From: Leptasterias polaris
Taxonomy: Eukaryota; Echinodermata; Asteroidea; Forcipulatida; Asteriidae
Direction: 5' to 3'
DNA: 64,000 bases
NCBI GenBank assembly: GCA_037783415.1
Contig: JAZGTN010000214.1
Coordinates: 1,426,001-1,490,000, forward strand
Part shown: piece after piece, positions 1-12,894 of the stretch
Position numbering within the stretch: the stretch's first letter is position 1
How the letters are laid out: each line of letters starts with the position of its first letter
Notes under the pieces: generated by a model
The model's database searches: none
Told to the model about the DNA's origin: nothing
What the model saw: the letters and a program-made list of their open reading frames with translations, nothing else
Program-made: the position numbers and the translations under genes

Positions 1-1659
1 CGTACACCCACCAACTCATACGCAAGTGTAATTCACTACGTGTTTACATCTAGGGAAAAGGTTTCGCTGTTTTGATGCTATAAAATGAAATCTGATAGGT
101 AGGGCCTATTTGATATTTTTTTGAAATTCTCCTCAGTTAAAATGTAAATTTGTTTGAAAAGAATGGCCGTTTTGATATTTAAAAAAATGTTGAAATCGGA
201 TGGCAGTTAGGACCTAAGTTTTGATAGTATATAAATTTAGAAATCTGAAAGATTTTTGGGAGTTTTTCCTGTTTTGAAATGTTAAGCCTACTCTATGTTA
301 AAATTTTCAAAAACTGTGGTTTTTCCTGAAGTGAATTTTAAGCTGCTCCCAGACAACAAACTGATTGAACGATGATTTGGTTGACAGTTTGGGCCACTCG
401 TCATCTCTATTGAGAAGGCATCTTCAAAAGGAAGCTACTTTCTAATTTTATTTTTGTTCCCCAAATCGTGACCAAAAGTATTATCAGCGGGAATCATTAA
501 AGGGAACGTCGGAAAGGTTATATGTCCATGCAGGAAGAATAATCCGCGATTGGAATGCAGTCTGAGAAACATTTCTAACAGAAACGCTTTTCAGTATTAC
601 CAACGTATACCTTCCCTTGAATTCTGATGTGCTATCACAAATTAATTTCAAATTAATAATTCCCGCTGTCAGTGCTTTCGTATATAAACACGTAGAAATA
701 CACCTGGGTACGAGTTTGTGTGTGTACAAGTTCGTGTGTGTACAAGTTGTTGGGCGCACGAGTTGAGTAATTGGCGTACGGGTCAGCAGGCGTACGAATT
801 TGCGTGCGTGCGTACGAGTTGCTGTTGTTAAAATAATGTCCATATCGCCACTTGCTAATAATGCTATTACAATTAGGTTGTATTAAATTTCAACCGATTT
901 TATAACAATTTAAACACAAACTCTGACCTTTGGAGTCTGAGACTGACGTTTAGCTTACCTTAATAATTATATTCAGCATGTTCAGTGAATTAATGCAATA
1001 AAAGAACTCACATTTAGAACTCAACTCAAACAATGTTTGTGTAATATATAAAGCAACTATCAGTATCAATATCTAGTTGCTATATATAATTGTAACCCTC
1101 CATCCTCCTGACAGTCTGCGACCATTGGGAGTATGAGGGTTACGATTATTGCAACTATTATTATTAACTAATCACTATCATCACTATCAATCAGGCAATA
1201 AAAAACATGGAGCCCTATATATACTACATAGTACTATCAGCTGAGTGTGAACATAGGATGCAATTAAACCAAAAGGAAAGAACAGGTCAAATTAATATTA
1301 TACAAAAATAGTATATTATATTAGTATTAGTAATACGGGTCCGTGGTCAAATTTGACTTTGACTGGTTTGACTTGAGTGCTTGCAAGATTTACAAAATAA
1401 TTACAATTGTCAATTGTCAATTATTCAATACATTATTTTTGAACAAGATTTTTGTTATTATAGTTTATGTGCACAATTTAAGTTGAAGTCAGAAAGAGAA
1501 AAAACCCAACTGCACATAAATGCAGGAAAGTGTATACATTCAGCCAACTCAATTTGTGCATGAAAACCGAATCCAAACTTGTAAAAATGACCCGGCAGAG
1601 AGGCAGTGGGCTTGACCGTGATTGACGGCCCGAGATACGGCCTGATTAACATTCCTTAC
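1..1659 (-). other. GORASP intron 1 (5' part)
   Basis: AT-rich intronic sequence downstream of the GRASP exon 1 donor. It contains a short degenerate repeat of CGTACGAGTT/GTGTACAAGTT words around 700-830. No second exon was recognised. Open frames here are short and show no protein-like features. Confidence 0.6.
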
Positions 1660-1722
1660 CCGCAAAACATGATATCCTTCGGTACCACCGCCGGGAACTT
1701 CTACGCTCGTATTTCCACCCAT
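1660..1722 (-). CDS. GORASP: GRASP55/65-like Golgi reassembly stacking protein, coding exon 1 (partial gene)
   Basis: Reading the minus strand from the ATG at 1722-1720 gives 21 residues containing VPGGGTEGYHVLR, the invariant N-terminus of GRASP proteins. A GTAAGG donor follows directly at 1659-1654. The exon ends after HVLR, in phase 0, at the boundary I expect from vertebrate GORASP genes. Gly2 followed by Ser6 (M-G-G-N-T-S) fits the N-myristoylation signal by which GRASPs attach to Golgi membranes. Known family role: PDZ-like GRASP domains oligomerise in trans to stack and link Golgi cisternae and assist unconventional secretion. The other exons must lie left of position 1; no further GRASP exon was recognised in 1-1659. 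GRASP55 and GRASP65 cannot be separated from 21 residues, and non-vertebrates usually have a single gene. Confidence 0.85.
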
Positions 1723-2956
1723 TGTTACCTACAAATTAATCAGAAACCAATGCAAAAGATGTGAAATATGTCTGTTGGTCGAAACAGCCTCTTAAACTCC
1801 GCAACAGACTTCCTATATTTTGCAAAAGCGGTAACTTTTGAGTTTGTTTTTTCGTGCAACCCAGTGGACGACAAACACACGGCGCAAATTGATACACGTC
1901 AATTTATGTGCAAAGTTCGATCGTTGGTTGTCTCTTATTTCCCCTCTTCACTATGCATAAAAGCGGATACCAGCCACAAAATGGCTTCCTACGTGGCATA
2001 CAATGCATTGTGGGTGCTGTGTGTGAGAACCAAATTTTGATTGACATTGGTTTGGCCATGGTTTGGCGAAAATCATTGACACTTTCAATTTGTTTCATAA
2101 ATTAACTATTCTGTTCAAATGAGAGGGACCAAATCTATTTTGCACGATAACGTAGAAATACCATTAGTGGCCGCAGCTAGTTCGAGTGCCGATATTTCAG
2201 TTGCAGCACGCCCACTGCGATTGATTGGATCTTGGACAGTGCAGTGTTACCGCCCGGCAGCATTGAAAATTCGACAGAAAACTGAAACCCGAAGTTGAAT
2301 AACGAATGTCCATAACAACGGATTACCAATCAGTTACTATGGAATAAAAACATTTAATTGCTGATGTTCGAAATCAAATTCACACTACACAGTATTACGA
2401 ATTATTCAAGGGATAACAAAAAATATTACGTAATGGAAATTACCAATTCGATGGTAGATATAGTTCGTAATTACGGAATACCTGTGCGTTATTGCGATTA
2501 GGCCTAAAAAATAGCGCTTCTTTTTATTACACAAATACTTACACCGGACAAACCCTGTCTTTCGATATTTTTATGGACTCATTTATGATTTTTTTACCTT
2601 TACGGCTGCATGGCCGTACAAAATTGTCTTGCGAAAAAGGGCTCTAACGCAAAACACTATGCGTGCGATGAGGCCTGGGGTACTCATTTGTCTTTATTCC
2701 TACAGTATTTCACTCACATCGATCAGAATGCATTTTTCTTCTTCAGAGCCTATAAAACAAGGACTCAGCCATGTTTATAATAACCGATGTTTTTGAACTA
2801 TAATTACAATGCAGTGAATAACAATTCCCCAAAACATGCACATCATGCATGTTGAGCATGAATTTATTTAATTAAATTTGTTGTATTTTTGCAGTGACCG
2901 TGGTGTTTACATCGTTAAAGTTTTACCACTAAGCCTAATTTTCTATCAAAACATAT

Positions 2957-3305
2957 TAAAGGGTGTGTACAATTGCCAAAGACCTGTATCCACGCTTGAT
3001 GTGACCCAACATTTACAATGTACTACATGTACATGAAACTTAACAAACCTGTGAAAGTTTCAGCTAAATCGGTCTTCGGAATCATGAGAAAACAGTGAAA
3101 AACCACTTTATAATGTTAATTTTTTTTTTCAAACATCGGATTTTATCCTGCAGGCTAATTGTTTTACTCATTTCCTAAAAACTATGGCATTTCAAGCAAA
3201 ACTATTTCAAGGGAAGTTTTCCACCATGACTACTATGTAAGTTAAGTGCAAATCTGTAAACATTTATATTTTCAATCTTACCAATGTCTGTGTACACACC
3301 CTTTA
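2957..3305 (+). mobile_element. Short TIR element, family A, copy 1
   Basis: It begins AAAGGGTGTGTAC and ends GTACACACCCTTT, giving terminal inverted repeats. Inside it carries the landmarks TCGGTCTTCGG and TTTATCCTGCAGG that recur in two other copies at 18719-19070 (same strand) and 43055-43403 (opposite strand). There is no coding capacity; at about 350 bp it has the form of a non-autonomous DNA transposon (MITE). Target duplication looks like TTAA/TA but is not certain. Confidence 0.8.
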
Positions 3306-4663
3306 TTAAAAGAGCTCTGAGGGCATGATGACGAGAAAAAATCTAGGCATCCGGGGGAAAAAATCAAACAAAGTCAAATCGACTTGTTCCTGGGTTTCTG
3401 CATGCTCCGCTAATGAAAGTCAAATCTTGGAAGCCCCAATTACCACTAATTAGTATTGTTACACACTAGTCTTGTTGGTAATCTGTCTGCCATGGAAAAT
3501 CTAGTCTGCAACCTAAAACCCACTCATGCGATTAGGAAATCAGTGAACTTGGTGGCTGCCACGAAATCTCTATACTACACAGCAGGGTATTAACAAAATT
3601 GAATGCAGCGATAACAACCTGCACTGTGGAATGTGACCTTTCACATCAGCTGAAAGGCGAACCAGTCCAATCGCATTCTTTCACCCACCAAAGTCTGTGT
3701 GTGGCGCTGGGTTTGAAAATCAACTGCAGCCTTCAAAATAAACAGCAGTTTACAGAATGATCTCTTGAGTCGTGTAATTTCCTCCTTGTGTCTTGATGAT
3801 GTAATTGGTTTTGTTCACTCTCTTGTCAATTATGTCAAGTTGATGACTGGATAACTTTGGTGATGTCATTCCTGTGTCCAAGCGTGGGGCTTTTAAAGCT
3901 GAGGAGATTGACAAAAACAGGTAATTGCCTTTAGTAAATACTGTATAGCCATTTGGCTTCAGTAGACTGTTAAAAAAACTTAAAACCATCTGGAGAGCGT
4001 TTCCCTCCAGGTTTCCCAATCGTGGGTGATAGGATTTTACAGTTGTTGATGACTTGTCTTGGAGCATGGAGGAATAACACTCTACTTTTACTAGTTTATC
4101 CTATAAAGGTTCCCTCGTGCTCCACCGGATAATAATAAATATGTTAGGGTACTACCAATGCCGGACTTCAGTGCTCCGTGGAGATGGGTGCTCTTAATTT
4201 AATTGTCATCTCTTGCGACATGTGGGTATGGGGAACCGGGTATGGCTAGCCTATATTTTATATATGAGATATTATGCAGTACTGATATTATGAGTACTAT
4301 AGCTTAGAGAAATAAGGTTTTGCCATTTACACCATCCCACTGTCCAGACCACCAACAACCCATAATCTAAAACCCCCGAATTACATAGGCCTAAATCAAC
4401 TTTTCAAATTTCACTTGTGAACGTCCACTATCTCGTCTTGATAAATACTGCACCAACAACACCCACCGAGCATGATCGGTAATAGTGCGCATGAATTTGA
4501 TGATGGTATTAGTTGGTTGACTTCAAGTGCAGGGATTGTTCTTATCTGCTGCACTTATGAAAATTCATTATTTTGAGCCAGTTTTTGTGATTTCTTTACG
4601 TAGTTGTTTCCTTAAATTATTAGTTTGAAATTATTGGTGATGGGTGAAGTTTGACTGGTTGAA

Positions 4664-4778
4664 GGTTTATTCTACCTCCATGATGAATGGTCGAAAGGCA
4701 CTGTGGGAAGGAAAAAGGGGCAAACAGTGCTCACTTTTCCTTCCCACAATGCCTTTCGGCCATTCATCAAAATAAACC
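4664..4778. repeat. Near-perfect hairpin with about 45-bp arms
   Basis: The left arm (4664-4715) and right arm (4735-4778) are reverse complements with only a few mismatches. Key paired words are GGCACTGTGGGAAGGAAAA and TTTTCCTTCCCACAATGCC. The loop is about 19 bases. It could be a very small MITE or the core of a transcribed hairpin; no gene is assigned to it. Confidence 0.8.
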
Positions 4779-5636
4779 TGAGAAAAGATATGGTTAGACC
4801 GGATACAGAATATTTCTTGCCGGGATGACGAGGCCACCCTAGGTTAGGGTGCTTGAGAACTGAAGAAAGTTCTTGAGTCTCTCGCACACAATAATCATTT
4901 ATACTCTCGTGTGATTTTTTTTCTGCTTTCAGTCTTGTTTTGTTTAGTAGATCAAAGCTTTTTGTTTTACAATTTGTTATCATAATGGTTTACATGTACT
5001 TTGTAATTATAAAAAAAAAAAATTAATTCATGAGGAGGGTATTATTTCCTTCCTCGCGGTCCATAATCATAATCCCTTTCCCCTATTCAAAACGTCTTAT
5101 CTTTAAGGGAATTTCGTCCCCCGGTGTGTGCTGGAGGAAGTTGATTCAAAAGAGGGCGCTATCAGGCAAAATGTCTACACAATTCGCCGCATTGGGGTGG
5201 GGGGGGGGGGGACACACTAAATCTACTGCCACACTGGGTTCAGTCCTCCATGGGACCAGCAATACATACTACTTCCCCCCAAAAAGATTTACTTCACATG
5301 GTTTTTGACCCATACAGCAGAGCTGCCAAAATCTCTCCGACTCTGCAGAAAGTTCCCTGAAAGTAAACCAATCTTTTTATGTTTTGATGAACAGTTTTGA
5401 GAAACTCCCTGATTATGGACACTTTTTTTATTTCCCTGACTGTTGTACAAAATGTTCCTGGTAGTAAGAAGCAAATGTTGGCAACTCTGGTGTCCCCCCT
5501 ACTTAATTCTTATAACCTTCCCGTTATCTCATTTTAAAACAAATCTAGGCCTAATTTGGATAATGAAACCAAATTCATGAACAATTATTTGGTGTCAGAT
5601 TTATTTTTGTACTATCTTCCATTTTCTGTTCAACAG

Positions 5637-8600
5637 GTTTTGCTGGGCCAAGGACAGGAAAAATTCGATCAAATGTCCGCAATCGAGGTACATCTGTCTC
5701 TTTCGAGAGGAGAGGGAGCGATCTCTCTTTAGCATCTCAAGGTGGCTTCAGCGCCCTCTACGGTGAAATAGGTCCAGGTCGTGAGTGTGAAACAGGACAA
5801 CTTGATCGTCAGGAATCTTACGCGGGAGTCTATGTCGGTGAAGGTACACTTTTTTACACTGATAAATTTCACTATCTGTACGTAAAAAGTAGTTTTATTT
5901 ACATCGTTTTGTCCCAATAATTTTTGACTGGCTCTGGCGTAACTCCAAACTTTGACTCACTTTTCAAAAATGTGTTTTTTGCATTAATTAATGAAAATAA
6001 GATGCCGAAACTGACTGCCACTTTTTTATTTATGAACCAAAACAGTCCATTATATTTACACCCTTGTATTCCATGTACCGTTTTTATTGTTGCAGACGCT
6101 GAAAAGACTCTACCGACAAATGCAGATTGCACAAGGTCCCAAGACGCTGGTTTTCTCTCCAGCGATCCTGCAACCGTCCAGTCCTTCACTTTCTTCGAAG
6201 AGACTTTCGTCTCATCCCAAAACCAACATGATGACACTGAGTACACTGACTCAGTCATTGATCAAACAGGAAATAATGACGTTTCTAAAGAGCATCAAAC
6301 TCCAGCCCAGTCTTGTAGACGTAACATCAGGACTCCGCCGTCCAGCAGCGGGAGCAAAAAGGCGAACTACAACCTGCCTACGTGGGTGAGGCAGCGTCGT
6401 TGCCTACCCACACTGAACGAGGTCGATTTTGATAAGATAGACGCTATCAGTCTGGGTAATTTAAGTATGGCGTCTGAAATCGACAAAGATGACAATAATA
6501 ATCACAAAGCAGCTGGAGAAAAGGCTACGAGGTCAGGGGTTACCGAATCTAAACATATTAGCACGTGTAGCGTGAAGAGAACCCACAGTAGTGATTCAAA
6601 TGACGGTGTGTTCAGCGATGACCAGATTCACCATCCAAGACGTCACCATCTCCATATGAACATGATTGCCGAAGACATGAAAGCTATGTATGTATACTCC
6701 CCAAAGAAGACGAGAAGAAGTGAGTCTGTCCTGACCGATGATTCTGTCTTCGAAAGAGAGCCTCTTCTTGTCCAGAGTTCTCCCATAGATCTTGCTCCAA
6801 GACACTCAAGATCATCGAGAATTAAGAAGTCTCCTAGTTTGGAGAGTCTTCGAAGGGGGTCTAAAAAGATGGGTTCGTTTAGAATGAAGGAAAAGAAACC
6901 AGTGATGACAAACTTTTCAAAAATCTCTACCAAAATAATCAACAATGAAAACAGCAATGGTGAGCATGGAAACCTAGAAAAAACACATTATGCAGTTGGA
7001 AGCATTGTCAGGTCCAAGCCACTCTACATGCGAGCAACCTCAGAGCGTGCACTGGATCCAAGTGCAGTAAAGCTCAGGCTGGAGTCGTCTACGGCAAGAA
7101 AGTGGCGTCAAACGACGGGAGGCAGGTCACCGCTGTCCGAAGCCACTAATGTCAGTCGCCCACGGCCGTCCGTCTGCCTGCGCATGGAGATTGTTCAGCG
7201 CCCGGTCAATCACCACGATATTCATCAGGGAGGAAGCTCCGCGATGGTACCCCCGCCAACTCGCATGACAACCCCTCGTCGGTCACAAGACCTTCAGGGT
7301 GCGGTGAAATCGCCAGCAGGCAAATTGAGACCCACCCCGCAGAGGTCGAACGTCAAGAGTCGACGGAGAAGCTCTCTCCAACGACGGTCAACTGAGGTAG
7401 CGAATGATTCCCCCAGCCCGGCAAACCTCACCGTGAAGGAAGAAAACATTGACAATCTTTTCATCAGTAAAGTAGAAATTAAAACACAGAAAGTAACTCA
7501 CTCTGTTGTGAACCGGGAGAATTTTTCAAATGTCAAACCTGACTTACGATTGGTGAACTCAAATACTGTAAAAGAAAATGCAAACCAAGGTTCCATATCG
7601 TCTGGTGCCGTGACAGAGGCGGACTTAGATGAACGACTTTCGAATGGTTCAAATCGGAACAGAGATGTTCAGATGCAGCGATTAACTGAAGGGACTTCAG
7701 GACGCAAGAGTAATCCCCGAAAAATTTGCGAGATTTTCGGTGAAAAGGAAGCCAAGCAGTCCCATCAGATTACTCCTAATACTGTTGAGTCATCGGTTAA
7801 ACCTGAAATACCGGTAGCACAAAGAAATGAAATGGACGTAGATACTGCCATTATTACGGGGACTGTTAGTGCGGAGGTTGTTTCAAATCAACCGCCAAAA
7901 TATCTCATCCACAAACCAAAGTTTGCCGCCAATTCAGTCAAGGAGGCAAGGATCGTTAGTACATCTAAGATGGCAGAAGAAACAACTTCCGGAGACGATG
8001 AAGACGATCGTATTCCCCCACTGCCCGTGAAGATGTATAAATCTGCATCTTTCACAGGATCAACAAGTCAATCTAAAGAAGACATCTCTGCAACATCGGC
8101 AACAAGATCAGCAACTAACGTTCGTGCTTTGCAGATCCCACTCTCCAACCAACAAAAACGGAAGCTGAGGCGTAGCGCCCCTGGAAATCAGAATGGTCGA
8201 GCCCATCGTATCTCCGCCGTGGAAGCGTCCAGGGAGGATATCGTGGAAGTCGTTGCCGCCATGAAGGCTTCTTTGGACTCAACCAATCAAAAGAGGGACG
8301 AGAAAGCCGCAGTGAGTCGAAGGACCGATTTCGTCAAGGAGAATCTTGGGGAAGCCATGGCTGTCTACGCATTCGAGGCGCGGAATGAGGACGAACTTCC
8401 ATTGGATGTTGGGGAGTGTGTCCAGGTGCTGAATAAGGACGATTCTGATTGGCTGTTCGTGAAGAAACATTCAAAGGTCAAAGAGGAAGGATTTGTTCCG
8501 AGAATCTTCCTGCAATTGAAACCCAAGGAAGGTTTGTATTAATATATAAAAAACACCTCCCATACAATAAAATACAAATAAAATGACCAGCAGCAGCAGC

Positions 8601-9556
8601 TGAAAGGGTCATTTAACAATAATAAAAATATAAGCACAGGTAAAAATACAAACAAACACATACTAAAGGGCCACTAGTAAAAAGTAAAATATTTACAAAA
8701 CCATAAACAAACTATATTACAACATTTGGGTAAGTTGTGGAATCATTGGTATATTTCCAGTATCTCTCTGTTGTGCATTTAATTAAGTTTAAACCAAATC
8801 AAATCTCAATTTAAAAAACACCAACCCCAAAACACCTTTTGTCCGGGATTCCGGTCCCTTGGCCTTTGAGTAGGCCTTTAACTACATGTATAAACCCATG
8901 AGGTCCACTCATCTTATAGGTCAACAAAATTCACATGTTATGACATACAGGTAACTATTTTTTTTGTTTTTTTTATTCTTTTTGAAGAAACATCAAGTCA
9001 TCACAATAATCTGGACAACTTGATGTCTACTGGCGAACAATCTCTGTCCAAGCAACTGAGCGTCACATCAGCTAAACCAAACTCCCGCCATCTTGCCCAA
9101 GCCAATCCAAAGCGCCAGCCGGTATCATCTGATAAGCAGTCCACAGAGACTGACCAATCAGCTGGAGAAATTTTCTCCTCAAAAACTATCAACCATTCCC
9201 GATCAAATTCTTCAAGACTTATACCTGATTGGCGCTTTCCCCAGCCGACGAGAAAATCACGTGCAGCAACTGACGATAGAAGCCGTGTTGTGATGGCACA
9301 ACGCCCCAACAAATTCAACACTAACATGAGAAGCCAGTCTAGCGCCCCCTTGATCGAGACGTACGTGGTGATTGAGGATTACACAGCACGTGATGATGAT
9401 GAGGTCAGCGTGGTTGAGGCAGAGGTCGTGGTGGTGAACTCTGGTCAGCAACGTGAGGTGGACTGGATGTGGGTGTACGTGCCGCGAACGGAAATGTTTG
9501 GTTTTATGCCGGCTTTTAGCGCGAGGCCGTTGGGTTTTCACTACTCCGATGTGTAG
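5637..9556 (+). CDS. Large disordered adaptor with two C-terminal SH3-like domains (3' three exons)
   Basis: Three exons join in phase: 5637-5843, 6096-8531 and 8988-9556 (stop TAG 9554-9556), about 1,070 residues. Acceptors are CAACAG, GTTGCAG and TTGAAG; donors are GAAG|GTACAC and GAAG|GTTTGT. The open frame before 6096 is intron read-through. The first exon starts with a split codon, so more protein lies upstream. Most of the chain is low-complexity Ser/Arg/Lys/Pro-rich and probably disordered. A PPLPVK (class II SH3-ligand type) motif sits near 8015-8035. SH3-1 (about 8353-8519) starts AVYAFEA and ends GFVPRIFLQL. SH3-2 (about 9355-9530) starts YVVIEDYTARDDDEVSV; its WW pair is altered to DWMW and its end is divergent. 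Family knowledge: SH3 domains bind proline-rich peptides. The pair recalls p47phox/Tks-type scaffolds, but no PX domain is visible, so I give no symbol. Confidence 0.8.
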
Positions 9557-9806
9557 CAAACGCGTTAGGTCTAGCTATTGGAAACATGGGAGAGGGGTGA
9601 GATACTGCATCACTTGTTATCGTCTATATTCGGTGTGTAAACATGTATATCAACCTACTATTCAACTATACTGTACAACTAAAAATATGGAAGTACCTCT
9701 TACACATTGTATGGCTGTTGTTAACTCGGCAGTGGGGAACTACCCAATCGGGGTTGTTAGCCGCGAACATTTTGCAAAATACTTTAAATGTTAAATTTGC
9801 ATCGGT

Positions 9807-9812
9807 AATAAA
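9807..9812 (+). terminator. Candidate poly(A) signal of the SH3 gene
   Basis: AATAAA lies 251 bases after the stop codon at 9556, in AT-rich sequence. It is the closest canonical hexamer I see on the plus strand. Confidence 0.45.
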
Positions 9813-10552
9813 TAATTAAATAATATCATTTTTACCCATGCACCGATAAGTGATAGCACTGCAAACACAGTGCTTTCCCGAGTCCTGTGAACAAAATTCA
9901 CGGGTATATGCTTGGTTGGTATTGGAATGATTTATTTGTCATTTTTATAAAACCGAACTTTGTTCTGATTCTGAAATGTGAAAGAAGAAAGAGGTAACAG
10001 ACTTAGGAAATCGATTTCGCACAAAATGGTGCAATGTGCCAACTCTTTGTTCGCATTAGATATAAATGAAACCATAACAGGCTACGGGTCGCAAGCATTT
10101 TTATTTATACTATATTTTTGTCTTGAGCCTCACCTATACGCATATTATAAATGTAACTCTGCTTGTGCTATATTTTAAAGACCATTAGCCATTTTGATAT
10201 TACGGTGGACATTATTATGACACTATTAGGTTCGGGTAAATTTGTCTATATATACACCCAAACCAAACAGTGAACTCCCGTACGTGTCCACCATGATCTC
10301 AAAAGGCTAATAAAAATTTCGCTTGAATTTGATCCTTGGTTCCCACGTTCATTGCTTTGACGTAAAAGGAAATCAAATCTCACACCTCAACGTTCAAACA
10401 CGCGAGACTTGTACAGTGTTTAAAGAACCAACTCTGTTATGGTAAATGAATTACACACTTTTTGACTTTATGAACTCTTCAGCATGTATATGCATACAAC
10501 GCATGCTTACCTGGTATACTTTTTGGGCAGATAGGGGGAAATATTTGGTGGA

Positions 10553-10823
10553 ATGTGCTTTTTGATGATATAAGCATCTATTCCTTCCTCCATGATACAA
10601 GCATCACATTTGGAATACAGTTGGAGTATGTCACGAGAAAGATAATTGGCTATATAGGGCCATCCTTTGAAAACCATTTTGAAATGTTTGAATTTGGGGG
10701 GGGGGGGGGGGTTATACTACCTATACATTTTTTCAAAGGGTAATTCTGTGTTGGCCCTATATAGCAATGTATCTTGACATACTCTGAATGTGTGCACAAT
10801 TCCATGCTTGTATCATCAAAGGC
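10553..10823. repeat. Imperfect inverted repeat with G-tract in the centre
   Basis: The arms pair through GCTATATAGGGCCA (10649-10662) and TGGCCCTATATAGC (10752-10765). They extend outward through GAGTATGTCA/TGACATACTC and GATGATA..AGCAT/ATGCTTGTATCATC. A 16-base G run sits between the arms at 10696-10711. It has no coding capacity and is probably a degenerate MITE. Confidence 0.7.
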
Positions 10824-12434
10824 ACAATTCTATTTACTATACCCGCTGCTATAAGAAGCAGGCCGCACTATAGGGAATAGTAAAGCTGAATTTAGTGTTA
10901 ATCGCAAAGTAGTAGAAAATGAACTTGTAGAAAGAATCTTTTTAAATTGGAGTACAATTTATTTTATTTTTGAATATGAATATCATAAAGGAAGTAGCAT
11001 ATATACAGAGATTTTTGTTATTTTGATATGACTAAATTTTTCTTGCCTAAATATAAAAATGCTTTATACTCTATACACAAACAAATATTTGCCAGACTTC
11101 ACAGAAGTTAGAACAATTTAAGATTGCAGCAACAGGTGGGTCAAGACAAGCTATATCTAGATGCTAGGGACCTTTAACAATTAATGATGACGGTTCCAAC
11201 ATCTGGAACGAAATTATCGATGAATGAACCATGACAAGTCTAGAAATCAGCCGGGTTCGATTTCATAGAGCTGATTGAGCAGAAAAAGTAGCTAAGCAAA
11301 AACAAAATCATGCTTACCGGAATAAGATTAAGAAATAGGATTACATGTATACTTAAAGGTTGGTTTTATTTCGGATGATTGGTAATTGCATGGAGTTTTT
11401 AATCAGTGAGCTGTTAGATTGAAGCACTGCAAAATACAAATCCTGTACATCGTCTTTAAAATCGGTTCCACCATTTCTGGGTTACAGGGCCGCCTCGTCA
11501 TGACAATCTGTTTGGATTGTGGGCCACACCTAATTGACACAACACACATTGAAGCAGGTGCTTTCTTCAGCCTTGCTTGTTTTGGGCATTGTCATCGGGT
11601 CATACACCCTGGTAACTGATTTAACTTCCTGTTCTTAATGAGGCAAGTTTTGGAAAGTTTAGCAGCTCAGCTTAAACGGATGATTTCTCAATAGTTTTTC
11701 TACAACAAAATAACTACAATGACCCAGCTCAAATTGCTTGCTTTTGGCGCCATTAAGTTCTTACGTTTCAAAACTGCTTAGACTATAAATCCAGAGATGT
11801 ATTTCCAGCCTTGAACTAGTTGTACCAAGCGGCCTACTTCTTGTGGAGGCCTTTATCGGTCTGTTACCGTCTAGTGTAGGTTTCCTGAACACGTATGAAG
11901 TTGCAAAACTATATGTATCACAGTAGGCCTATAATTATGGCATCGGGGATAAAAGAACAAGTTTTACACCGACGCTTCCTTAGTGTGAAGCTATAGCACA
12001 TGGCCACACAGTGGCGTTGCCTTAGGGGTTGTGGCGCCGCGCCCGGGGGAGGGGGAAAGATTAGAGGATGGCACCCCTTCACTAAACTTTTTATTAAATT
12101 GTAATCCTTCTTTTCATTATTTTTAGATATCAAATAAAACTAACCCCACCCCATACCCACCAGTCACGCACAAAAAACCGAAAATACTCTAGGTCGATTT
12201 GTGCCTTCTTAAATTGTCATCCGGGCACGTGCCAACACCCCCTCCCACTCAACGCTACATGGCTATAAATTTATAAGGTGTATACAAGTTATTTTTGAAA
12301 AGATAACACATTTTGCTAACAGTGATACATTATTTGCAGAAATGTGTGTTATTTTGTGGTTTTTACGTTTATGAATGAACAGAATGAAGATGTAATTCCA
12401 AATAAAATACTTGCAAACAAAACTATCTTGTCAG

Positions 12435-12440
12435 TTTATT
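12435..12440 (-). terminator. Candidate poly(A) signal of the carboxypeptidase gene
   Basis: TTTATT on the plus strand reads AATAAA on the minus strand, about 455 bases beyond the carboxypeptidase stop codon at 12895-12897. The spacing suits a 3'UTR; no experimental support is available. Confidence 0.35.
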
Positions 12441-12894
12441 ATTTGATTGAAAGACGTTATACCGTGTAGCTGTAAAGTTATCAATAATTATTACAAACTT
12501 AATCATTGCTATTTGACTGAGATACATTTTCTATCCTTTGGTTAGGCCTATATAGTCGAATGAGCATATGGTAACCCGTTAAAACTCAGTGAAAGACTGG
12601 GTATAATTATGGGAAAGACAATCCTAGCTCTTGCTTGAAGACTGTACATCGTGGACTCAGTCTTGGTTTGATACAATGATGAGCAACTTTTCGAAAACAC
12701 AGCTTGGCTTTTGCTTCCACTCCGCCTTATGCTCCGTGAGTATTAGCCGAAGCCAGAGCCGTGAGAGGATATAAAACAAGATTGCAGCTCCTGTCTTTTG
12801 TTATAAAACTTTTAATGTCTAAATGCATAGGTCAGATTGAAGAGCATGTCTTGAACTGGAAGGTAGATTCCACAAGTGCTTTCTCTCTTCGAAT

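Larger units (their letters stand above)
1723..5636. other. Intergenic and 5' region between GORASP and the SH3 gene
   Basis: The part next to 1723 should hold the GORASP 5'UTR and promoter. The right part should hold upstream exons or introns of the SH3 gene, because the exon at 5637 starts mid-codon. I could not identify those exons. The stretch contains one TIR element (2957-3305), a hairpin (4664-4778) and a G homopolymer (5199-5211). An unassigned 105-codon minus-strand frame at 3750-4067 has no recognisable domain. Confidence 0.5.
9557..12894. other. Intergenic region, convergent gene ends
   Basis: It holds the 3'UTR of the plus-strand SH3 gene at the left and the 3'UTR of the minus-strand carboxypeptidase gene at the right. 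An inverted repeat with an internal G tract lies at 10553-10823. Otherwise I see no gene; the frames are short and unconvincing. Confidence 0.6.

Noticed and set aside
3834..3919. Possible upstream exon of the SH3 gene (phase-compatible, GTAATT donor)
   Set aside because: The translated segment does not resemble an SH3, PX or linker sequence and the acceptor is weak.
3750..4067. 105-codon minus-strand open frame with protein-like composition
   Set aside because: No recognisable domain, no clear splice or promoter context, and the opposite strand also has partly open frames. Left unannotated.
5924..6095. N-terminal extension of the long SH3-gene frame (ATG at 5924)
   Set aside because: A GTTGCAG acceptor at 6095 joins in phase to the upstream exon 5637-5843, so 5924-6095 is intron.
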